A stretch of DNA of 64,000 nt from contig NZ_CP107780.1 of NCBI RefSeq assembly GCF_036345175.1, positions 9,734,001-9,798,000 of the forward strand. Reading direction: 5' to 3'. Source of the stretch: Streptomyces sp. NBC_00576. GTDB taxonomy: Bacteria > Actinomycetota > Actinomycetes > Streptomycetales > Streptomycetaceae. The notes under the pieces are model-generated. The model was given only the letters and a program-made list of their open reading frames with translations. It ran no database searches and had not been told where the DNA came from. The translations under genes and the position numbers were made by a program. Shown in pieces: positions 15,407-22,498 of the stretch (position 1 is the first letter of the stretch; the number at the start of each line of letters is the position of its first letter).

Positions 15407-18003
15407 CGTGCGCTCCCGCTGTCGTCGTACCGCTCCCGCAGGGCACTGTGCGCGGCCGCCATCCGGGCCACCGGCACGCGGTGCGCGGAACAGGAGACGT
15501 AGTCGAGGCCGAGTCCGTCGCAGAACGCGATCGACTCGGGATCCCCGCCGTGCTCACCGCACACGCCCAGCTTGATGCCGGGCCGCACCTCCCGTGCCCG
15601 CTCGACCGCCAGGGCGATCAGCGCACCCACCCCGTGCGGATCGAGCCGCGCGAACGGGCTGGCGGTCAGGAATCCGCGCTCCTGGTAGTTGGCGAGCACC
15701 TGGCGCTCGACGTCGTCCCGGGAGAATCCGTAGGTGAGCTGAGTGAGGTCGTTGGTGCCGAAGGAGAAGAACTCTGCGTGCTCGGCGAGTTCGCCGGCCA
15801 GTAGCGCGGCCCGGGGGGTCTCGATCATCGTGCCGAGCCGGTACGGGACCTCCACCCCGGTACGGGCGGCGACCGCGTCGGCGGCACCACGTACGTACGC
15901 GGCCGCGGCGGCCAGTTCCTCCGGCAGGCTGACCAGCGGGATCATTACTTCCAGCTCCGGGCGGAATCCGGTGGCGGCGATCTCGGCCCACGCGGTGAAC
16001 AGCGCCTCGGCCTGCGCCGGGTAGAGCCTCTCGTGCAGCAGCGCCAGCCGCACCCCGCGCAGCCCGAGCATCGGGTTCGCCTCGCGCAGTGCGGCGGCCC
16101 GGTGTTCCTCGGCCGCGTCCAGAGCCTGCCCGGGCGCGGGCAGGAACTCGTGCAGCGGGGCGTCCAGTAGCCGCACGGTCACCGGGCGGCTGCCCACGGC
16201 GGCCAGCAGCGCGCTGAAGTCCTCGTGCTGGGCGCGCTCCAGCGCCGACAGCGCCTCGTCGCGGGCGGCCGGGTCGGCGGCCAGGAGCACCCGGCGGATC
16301 AGCGGCAGTCGCTCGCCGAGGAACTGGTGCTCCGTACGGCACAGCCCGACACCCTCCGCGCCCAGGGCGAGGGCAGTGTCCACCTCGGCGGCCGTGTCGG
16401 CGTTGACGCGTACGCCCAGCCGGCGCGTGCCGTCCGCCCACTCCAGCAGGGTGGACAGCTCGGGCGGCGGTCCGGCGACACTGACGCTGAGCGTCCCCGC
16501 GTAGACGGCGCCGGTACGGCCGTCCAGCGAGACCGGGTCGCCCTCGCGGACCACCCGCTCCCCGAAGCGGACCGTCCCGGCGGCCACGTCCACGCGCAGT
16601 CCCTCGGCGCCGCACACCGCGGGCTTGCCGGCGCCGCGCGCCACCACAGCGGCGTGCGAGGCGATGCCACCGCTGCCGGTCAGTACGGCGACGGAGGCCA
16701 GCATCCCGGGGACATCCGCCGGGGTCGTCTCGGCGGCCACGAGCACCACTTGCGTACCGTCCGCGGCCAGTTCGAGGGCACGTTCACTGGACAGCACGAC
16801 CGCTCCGGTCGCCGCCCCCGGCGATGCGGGCAGCCCCTTCACCAGGAGCTCCTCCCCGCCGGTCAACCGCAGTTGGGGGTGCAGGAGTTCCTGCACCTGC
16901 GCGGGCGTGATCCGCCGTACGGCCTCGTCGCGGCCGATCGCCCCGTCCCGGGCCAGGTCCGCGGCCAGACACACCGAGGCCCGCAGCGGCGGCCGGAGCT
17001 GCGCCGAGGCAGCGAGCAGGGAGATCTCGTCGTCGCGCACCTCGAAGTCGACCGACACGGGCGCCCGCAGATGGCGCTCCAGGGTGAGCAGGGAGTGCTC
17101 AAGGAGTGCGGTGCCGCCCGCGAGCCGGTCCAGCGGTTCACCACCGGTGTGCGGCGGCGGAGCGCTGCGGCGCACACCCCGGAAGAAGAAGCCCTGCGGG
17201 GACAGGCGCCCGGTCTCCGGATCGCGGCTCACGGCCGTGCCGTAGCCCGAGTGGTCCGCCGGGCCGATGCGCAGAGCCTGCACATGCAGGGCGACGGCCA
17301 GCTCGGCGGGCAGCCGCTGGGAGCGGCGGGACCTTCGCGCACGCGGCGAGTCCCATCGGGCGAGGAGGGCACGGGCGGCCAGCGCGAGCTGCTGCGCCGG
17401 GTCGTCGGGGAAGGGCCGGGAGCCGTGCTCCGCCACCAGCGACAGCAGCGCCGCCACCCGTTCCTGTGGCCCGGGCGTGTCCAGGAGGGCGTCGTCGAGC
17501 ACTGCCCCGGGTACGTCGAGGGCGTACTCGGCGATCATGCGGACGGTGGTGGCCCATACGTCGTACAGGGCGTCCGCGCGCCCGATGACGGCGCACAGGT
17601 CGTCGGCACCGGCGGGGGTGACGCCGAGGCAGGCCAGGTCGGGCGGCAGTCCGGCGATCTCGGTGGGCGCGCTCGCCGACAGCCGCAGCAGCAGCGGCCG
17701 GGCCGGGTCGCCGATGTGCCGCCCCGAGAGTTGTTCGACCAGTTCCACGGCGGCTTCGGCGGTGTCGGTCCCGCACAGCGACGCGGCGGCGCCGGCGGGC
17801 ACGGTGAGCCCCGGCACGACCGGCAGCCCGAGGGCCACCAGCCGGTCCATCGCCGCGCCGTGCGCGCCCAGCTCGTCGGCGTCCAGGCCCCGGATCCGTC
17901 CCTGCCCGTAGGGCACCAGGATCCGGCCGGGGGCCGCGGAGCCCGCCGCGGAGCCCGCCGCGGACTGCGCGAGAGGACCCGCCTCGCGGTCGGTGACGCT
18001 CAA
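15403..18003 (-). CDS. PPDK homologue with degenerate nucleotide-binding domain
   Basis: 866 aa, the normal length of pyruvate phosphate dikinase. The swivel domain keeps the phospho-His (GGIASHAAVVARG, His450). The PEP/pyruvate barrel keeps its signatures: RVNADT, GLCRTEHQF, LGTMIETPRAAL, FGTNDLTQLTYGFSRDD and the catalytic Cys in GVCGEHGGDP. The N-terminal ATP-grasp does not. The GGKG loop (Lys22 in Clostridium symbiosum PPDK) is replaced by ELGAHGAAM, SVRSGA (Arg92) by RLSASA, and the Asp/Glu and LQTR (Gln335) regions by FFFRGVRRS and LAASAQ. It may transfer phosphate from PEP without using ATP/AMP. TTG 18003 overlaps the upstream TGA and has AGAGGAG upstream. Confidence 0.88.
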   Translation of the reverse strand: MSVTDREAGPLAQSAAGSAAGSAAPGRILVPYGQGRIRGLDADELGAHGAAMDRLVALGLPVVPGLTVPAGAAASLCGTDTAEAAVELVEQLSGRHIGDPARPLLLRLSASAPTEIAGLPPDLACLGVTPAGADDLCAVIGRADALYDVWATTVRMIAEYALDVPGAVLDDALLDTPGPQERVAALLSLVAEHGSRPFPDDPAQQLALAARALLARWDSPRARRSRRSQRLPAELAVALHVQALRIGPADHSGYGTAVSRDPETGRLSPQGFFFRGVRRSAPPPHTGGEPLDRLAGGTALLEHSLLTLERHLRAPVSVDFEVRDDEISLLAASAQLRPPLRASVCLAADLARDGAIGRDEAVRRITPAQVQELLHPQLRLTGGEELLVKGLPASPGAATGAVVLSSERALELAADGTQVVLVAAETTPADVPGMLASVAVLTGSGGIASHAAVVARGAGKPAVCGAEGLRVDVAAGTVRFGERVVREGDPVSLDGRTGAVYAGTLSVSVAGPPPELSTLLEWADGTRRLGVRVNADTAAEVDTALALGAEGVGLCRTEHQFLGERLPLIRRVLLAADPAARDEALSALERAQHEDFSALLAAVGSRPVTVRLLDAPLHEFLPAPGQALDAAEEHRAAALREANPMLGLRGVRLALLHERLYPAQAEALFTAWAEIAATGFRPELEVMIPLVSLPEELAAAAAYVRGAADAVAARTGVEVPYRLGTMIETPRAALLAGELAEHAEFFSFGTNDLTQLTYGFSRDDVERQVLANYQERGFLTASPFARLDPHGVGALIALAVERAREVRPGIKLGVCGEHGGDPESIAFCDGLGLDYVSCSAHRVPVARMAAAHSALRERYDDSGSAR

Positions 18004-18632
18004 CCCCGGCTCCTCTTGACCAGTTCCTCTTCGCGGGCCTCGTCCTCGGCCCGGCTGATGCCCAGTACGAGCAGCAGCTCCTGGTGCAGCCGCATCCACA
18101 CGGTGTGGTACGAGTCGCACAGCGGCGAGGCCAGCCAGGCCGGCGCGCCGTCGTCGAAGCGGTCGAGGGCTTCCTCCAGGGACGTCAGGTACTTTCCGCT
18201 GCCCGCGAGCACCTGGTCCAGTCGGCGCAGCACGGGCTGGATGGCCTCGTGCACGTCTTCCAGCGACTCGCGCACCCCGGCGTCGTAGACGTCGTCGGAG
18301 TGGTCGTTGACGGTGCCGTCGGGGCGGCACTGCCATGCCGTGCACACATCGCGGATCTTCCGGTTGACCGGCAGGAACGCCTCGTACGCCGCGGTGATCC
18401 GCTCCTCCTGTTCGGAACCGGCGGGAACCCGCAGGAGCTGCGCGGCGGCGGCCTTGGCACGCTCGGTCGGCAGCACCACGGGGCCCTTCACCATCGCCAG
18501 CCCGGCGTCGACCAGCGGACGGTGCTCGGACTCCGGCCGGCCGCGCCACATACCCCGCAGGACGAGGTCCACGACGGCTTCGGTGAGGGGCTCGTCGGAC
18601 GCGTCCGGAAGGTCCACGGCAGCAGATTGCAT
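18000..18632 (-). CDS. Helical hypothetical protein encoded with the PPDK homologue
   Basis: A 210-aa soluble protein, probably all-helical, with conserved-looking stretches AYEAFLPVNRKIRDVCTAWQ and NDHSDDVYDAGVRESLEDV, rich in Asp/Glu, plus CDSYHTVWMRLHQELLLVLG. I recognise no catalytic motif. ATG 18632 has AAGG seven bases upstream. Its stop overlaps the TTG start of the PPDK homologue (TTGA), so the two are made together. It is a candidate structural subunit or phosphate acceptor for that enzyme. It is the first gene of the unit running to 11951. Confidence 0.78.
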   Translation of the reverse strand: MQSAAVDLPDASDEPLTEAVVDLVLRGMWRGRPESEHRPLVDAGLAMVKGPVVLPTERAKAAAAQLLRVPAGSEQEERITAAYEAFLPVNRKIRDVCTAWQCRPDGTVNDHSDDVYDAGVRESLEDVHEAIQPVLRRLDQVLAGSGKYLTSLEEALDRFDDGAPAWLASPLCDSYHTVWMRLHQELLLVLGISRAEDEAREEELVKRSRG

Positions 18633-18703
18633 CGCCACACCTTTTGCTCGGTTCTGTGTTGCCCGGAGGTTACGCCCCGACAGGCAGGTTAGTGAAGAGG
18701 GAC

Positions 18704-19492
18704 TCAAGAAACACTTTTCGGGGCGAGGAATGACGCCATGCGGTTCTGGGCCTCCCGGCCGTCCGCCAGGGCGGCGATCGACCGCGCCTCCTCGGCGAGG
18801 TGCCGGCGCAGATCGTCACCGGCGCCGAGGTGTAGCAGGCCCTTCGCGGCGCGCAGGGCGTCAGTGGCGCCGGCGGCCAGACCGGCCGCCGTCCGGTGCG
18901 CCGTTTCGTCCAGTTCCCCGTCGTCCACGCACCGCGAGACCAAGCCCCACTGTTCGGCATCGTCGCCGGTCAGGACCCGATTGGTCAGGATCAGGTCCGC
19001 CGCCCGACGGGGGCCCACCAGTCGCGGCAGGAACCATGAGGCCCCGCAGTCCGGCGTGAGCCCGATCGCCGTGTACGCCAGCCGGAAGCGTGCGGAGGGC
19101 GCCGCCAGAACGACGTCCCCCACGAGCGCCAGCCCGATCCCGCCGCCCGCGGCCGCGCCGCGCACGGCGGTCACCAACGGCACCGGCAGTTCGTACAGGG
19201 CCTGTATCGCGACGTGCGCGGCGCTCGCCACGGCGTGCACATAGGCGCCGGTCTCCGCGCCACGGCCGGTGAATGAGCGCAGGTCACCGCCCACACAGAA
19301 GTTGCCGCCCGTCGACCGCAGCAGGACCGCGCCGCCCGGGTCCGCGGCCACCTCGGAGGCTCTGTCCCGCAATGCCTCGGCCGTGCTCAGATCCAGGGCG
19401 TTGCCCCGCCCGGGGGCGTCCAGCCTCAGCTCGACGACCCCGTCGTGGTGGCGGACGACCCGGACCGGTTCGGTGCTCACGGGAAGGCTCAT
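18704..19492 (-). CDS. Enoyl-CoA hydratase/isomerase family protein
   Basis: A 262-aa crotonase. The oxyanion-hole segments are NFCVGGDLRSF (residues ~65-75) and RGAAAGGGIGLALVGDVVLA. The second catalytic region reads AIGLTPDCGASWFLPRLVG, where PD replaces the PEGG glutamate pattern of classical hydratases, as in PaaG-like isomerases. Isomerase and hydratase are both possible. AGGAG lies eight bases before ATG 19492. It is divergent from the 415-aa acyl-CoA dehydrogenase. The 71-base gap to the next minus-strand gene holds no clear terminator. Confidence 0.92.
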   Translation of the reverse strand: MSLPVSTEPVRVVRHHDGVVELRLDAPGRGNALDLSTAEALRDRASEVAADPGGAVLLRSTGGNFCVGGDLRSFTGRGAETGAYVHAVASAAHVAIQALYELPVPLVTAVRGAAAGGGIGLALVGDVVLAAPSARFRLAYTAIGLTPDCGASWFLPRLVGPRRAADLILTNRVLTGDDAEQWGLVSRCVDDGELDETAHRTAAGLAAGATDALRAAKGLLHLGAGDDLRRHLAEEARSIAALADGREAQNRMASFLAPKSVS

Positions 19493-19579
19493 GGGTGTTT
19501 CTCCTGCCGTCTTCCCGTCTCCGGGTGTTTCTCGTCTCCGCGCGCTTTTCGTTCCAGGCGCTTCCCGGCAAGATACTAA

Positions 19580-19593
19580 AGACGCTATACAGT
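19580..19593. promoter_or_regulatory. Putative operator shared with the E1alpha promoter
   Basis: AGACGCTATACAGT matches 12 of 14 bases at 6606-6619. The extended site 19580-19597 (AGACGCTATACAGTTTCT) is an imperfect palindrome, AGAnnCTnTAnAGnnTCT. It lies in the 123-base divergent region between the enoyl-CoA hydratase and acyl-CoA dehydrogenase genes, so one repressor could control both. One of the two TetR proteins is the natural candidate. Confidence 0.5.
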
Positions 19594-19615
19594 TTCTAGA
19601 ACGCGACGGGAGCCG

Positions 19616-20863
19616 ATGCCCGTACGCCCGTCGGCGGGAGGCCCCGTGCCCATCCAGTTCGATGTCGATCCGACTGTCGCTCAACTCGCCGCGTCGACGG
19701 CCGAGTTCGTGCGCGAGGTGGTCATTCCGGCCGAGCGTGAGTGCGGCGGGTCTGTGCACGACGCCCCCGAGGACCTCCGCCAGACCCTGCAGAAAGCCGC
19801 CCGTGCGGCGGGCGTGTTCGCTCCGCACGTACCGACGCGGTGGGGCGGCCACGGGCTGGACCTGCGTGGGCAGGCGGTGGTGTTCGAAGCGGCGGGCTAC
19901 TCGCTGCTCGGACCGCTGGCGCTGAACTGTGCGGCCCCGGACGAGGGCAACATGCATCTGCTGGAGAAGGTGGCCACCGAAGAACAGAAGGAGAAGTATC
20001 TGCGTCCGCTCGCCGCGGGCGACGCACGCTCCTGCTTCGCCATGACCGAACCGGCCCCGGGAGCCGGCGCCGATCCCCGCTCCCTGCGGACCACCGCGAC
20101 CCGGGTTCCCGGCGGCTGGCGTATCGACGGCCACAAGTGGTTCATCACCGGCGCCGACGGAGCCGGCTTCGCCATCGTCATGGCCCGCACCTCCGGCAGC
20201 CCAGGCGACCCGGGCGGCGCCACCATGTTCCTGGTCGACGCCGGCACTCCCGGCATGCGCATCGTCCGGAACATCGAGACCCTCGACGAGTCGCTCTTCG
20301 CCGGGCACAGCGAGATCGTCTTCGAGGAGTGCGTGGTGGGGGAGGAGCAGGTGCTCGGCGCCGTGGACCACGGCTTCGAGGGCGCCCAGGTCAGGCTCGG
20401 TCCCGCCCGGATGACCCACTGCATGCGCTGGCTGGGAGCAGCCCGCCGGGCCCAGCACGTCGCGCTGGAGCGGGCGGGGAGCCGGATGGCGTTCGGCTCG
20501 GCGCTTGGTGACCTCGGCATGGTCCAGCAGATGCTGGCCGACTCCGAGATCGACATCGAGGCGAGCCGCGCCCTGATCCTGCGTACCGCCTGGGAGTTGG
20601 ACACCGGCTCCGCCGCCGCCTCGCAGCTCACGTCCGTGTCCAAGACCTTCGTGGCCGAGGCGGTGAACCGGGTGGTCGACCGGGCGGTGCAGATCTGCGG
20701 AGCCCTCGGTATCTCGACCGCCGACGCCCCGCTGGCCCGCCTGTACCGGGAGGTACGGCCCTTCCGGATCTACGACGGCCCGTCGGAGACACACCGTTTC
20801 GCCATCGCGCGCCGCGCTGTGCGGCCCTACCGGCAGCCGCGCACCGGTGTCGCCGACGGCTGA
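19616..20863 (+). CDS. Acyl-CoA dehydrogenase (long form)
   Basis: A 415-aa enzyme with all three ACAD domains: the N-terminal helical part, the middle beta domain with CFAMTEPAPGAGADP and WRIDGHKWFITGAD, and a C-terminal helical domain with RMAFGSALGDLGMVQQMLAD. It ends with VRPFRIYDGPSETHRFAIAR, containing the Glu of the catalytic loop in ACAD10/11-like enzymes. Start ATG 19616 follows GGGAG closely; GTG 19646 after GGGAGG is an alternative. It stands alone on the plus strand. It probably acts on CoA esters of the local pathway, possibly with the 372-aa ACAD. Confidence 0.93.
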   Translation: MPVRPSAGGPVPIQFDVDPTVAQLAASTAEFVREVVIPAERECGGSVHDAPEDLRQTLQKAARAAGVFAPHVPTRWGGHGLDLRGQAVVFEAAGYSLLGPLALNCAAPDEGNMHLLEKVATEEQKEKYLRPLAAGDARSCFAMTEPAPGAGADPRSLRTTATRVPGGWRIDGHKWFITGADGAGFAIVMARTSGSPGDPGGATMFLVDAGTPGMRIVRNIETLDESLFAGHSEIVFEECVVGEEQVLGAVDHGFEGAQVRLGPARMTHCMRWLGAARRAQHVALERAGSRMAFGSALGDLGMVQQMLADSEIDIEASRALILRTAWELDTGSAAASQLTSVSKTFVAEAVNRVVDRAVQICGALGISTADAPLARLYREVRPFRIYDGPSETHRFAIARRAVRPYRQPRTGVADG

Positions 20864-20893
20864 TGACGGTGGCGACGCGGGAGGCGTTCCGGG

Positions 20894-20949
20894 CGGGACG
20901 ACTTCGAAGGACGCGACGTTTTTCGGCCTCCCGGCCCGCGGTCGTCCCG
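20894..20949. terminator. Long-loop inverted repeat after the acyl-CoA dehydrogenase
   Basis: CGGGACGAC (20894-20902) and GTCGTCCCG (20941-20949) are exact complements, with a 38-base GC-rich interior containing a T5 run. It starts 31 bases after the stop, in the 281-base gap before the MFS gene. A terminator or leader structure is plausible but weakly supported. I see nothing else in that gap. Confidence 0.4.
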
Positions 20950-21144
20950 TGCAGCGCCATACTCGAACCGGTGGGGCTCCTGAAGGGCCTCGGACATCGC
21001 AGGCTCACCCAACCGGTCGGCCGCGGCAGCACCGGAGGCCGTACGCCGGCAACCGACCGACAGGACGCAGACGTTGAGGGCAGATCGCGGGTGCCAGGGC
21101 AGAGCCGTACACCCTCGACCGCCAACCCCGTAACCGCCGACCGC

Positions 21145-22473
21145 ATGACCGAAGACCCTGGCATGTTCGCGCGTTCGCTCCGGTCCAACCGGGACTTCTC
21201 CGTCTTCTGGGCGGTCCAGGCACTGTCCGAGGTCGGCAACGCCTTCTCACTGGTGGCGCTTCCCCTGCTGGTGCTGCACACCACCGGGTCGGCGGCGCAG
21301 ATGGGATTGCTCACGGCGGTCGCGGGCGCCGCCTCGCTCCTCACCGGTCTGGTGGGCGGCTCCTGGGCCGACCGCTTCGACCGGCGGCGTCTGCTGATGC
21401 TGTGCGATGCCGCCCGGCTGGTGCTGTACGGCGCGATCCCGGTCTGCTGGGCCCTGAACCCGCAGATCTGGCTGCTGTACGTGGTCATGGCGCTGGCCTC
21501 GGTCTTCGAGACGTTGTTCCGGATCACCTATGTCACCGCCGTGCCGAACCTCGTCGACAGGGAGCAGATCGTCGCGGCGAACGGCCGGCTGGAGGCGACC
21601 AACGCGATCGCGTACATCGCCGGCCCGGCCCTGGCCGGTGTGGTGGCCGGGTTCTTCGGGCCTACGGCCGCCGTCGCCATCAACGCGGGCAGCTTCGGGA
21701 TCTCTCTCGTGGGCCTGGCGTTCATCAGGCTCAGGCCCGCCACGCGGTCGTCGGCCGACGACGCCGAGAGCAGGGCGGTCCGGGCACAGGACCGGCGCTC
21801 CGGTTTCCGGGTCGGCGCCGCCTTCTTGTGGCGTACGCCGGTGTTGCGGGCGCTCACCGTGCTGCTGACCGTCACCACCTTCCTCAGCCTGGGCATGACC
21901 GACGTGTTCATCTACCACCTGCGGCACGGTCTGGGGCAGGACGAACGCACGGTGGGCTATGTCCTCGCGCTGGGCGGGCTCGGCACCTGCGTGGCCGCCG
22001 CCGCGACCGCCAGGCTGCGCCGCTCCTGGGGGTTCGGCCGCTGCTGGCTCGGTGCGATGAGTCTGTGCTCGGTGTCGGTACTGGCGCTGGGCGGCACCGG
22101 GCAGGTGCCCGTGGCGGCCGTGACGATCTGCCTGTACTCCTTCGGCATGGCACTGGGGGGCATCTGCTCGATGTCCCTGCGGCAACAGGTCACACCGGAC
22201 CATCTGCTCGGCCGGGTCACCTCCGCGTTCTGGACGATCCACGGCAGCCTCGCGCCCCTCGGCGCGGCTCTGCTCACCGCCCTGGTCGGCAGGCTGGGGG
22301 CCCGCGGACCGCTGACCGCGGTGGCCGTCGTCTTCCTGGCCGTTGCCGTGGCCGCCGCCTTCACCCCCATCCGACAGCGCCACCCGGAACGGACCGCCGT
22401 ACAGCGGGGGATGACACGGGACGACACCGAAGCCGGCGGACGACGACCGGCTGCCGGTGGGCGTGCCGGGTGA
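21145..22473 (+). CDS. MFS transporter (MFS_3/enterobactin-exporter-like)
   Basis: About 442 aa with ten to twelve hydrophobic helices. Features: FWAVQALSEVGNAFSLVALP in helix 1, the motif-A loop WADRFDRRRLLMLCD between helices 2 and 3, and VTAVPNLVDREQIVAANGRL, a signature of the EntS-like MFS_3 exporters. It ends in a polar Arg/Gly tail. The start is uncertain: the frame is open to 20863, and ATG 21145 or 21163 fit the start of the first helix. The longer N-terminal extension is low-complexity and unlikely to be translated. Exporters of this family pump siderophores, macrolides or other small molecules. Convergent with the GH5 gene. Confidence 0.88.
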   Translation: MTEDPGMFARSLRSNRDFSVFWAVQALSEVGNAFSLVALPLLVLHTTGSAAQMGLLTAVAGAASLLTGLVGGSWADRFDRRRLLMLCDAARLVLYGAIPVCWALNPQIWLLYVVMALASVFETLFRITYVTAVPNLVDREQIVAANGRLEATNAIAYIAGPALAGVVAGFFGPTAAVAINAGSFGISLVGLAFIRLRPATRSSADDAESRAVRAQDRRSGFRVGAAFLWRTPVLRALTVLLTVTTFLSLGMTDVFIYHLRHGLGQDERTVGYVLALGGLGTCVAAAATARLRRSWGFGRCWLGAMSLCSVSVLALGGTGQVPVAAVTICLYSFGMALGGICSMSLRQQVTPDHLLGRVTSAFWTIHGSLAPLGAALLTALVGRLGARGPLTAVAVVFLAVAVAAAFTPIRQRHPERTAVQRGMTRDDTEAGGRRPAAGGRAG

Positions 22474-22498
22474 GCTCCACCTCGGTGGCCGCGGCCGG

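Noticed and set aside
12496..15502. Plus-strand ORFs of 498 and 667 codons opposite the thiolase, DUF35 and ACAD genes
   Set aside because: Composition is typical of antisense frames; the minus-strand frames hold zinc ribbon, thiolase and ACAD motifs and overlap each other as an operon.
16225..18288. A 687-codon plus-strand ORF opposite the PPDK homologue
   Set aside because: Its translation is Gly/Arg/Gln-rich without any domain, and it is the antisense of a gene with clear PPDK motifs. High GC content gives long antisense frames.
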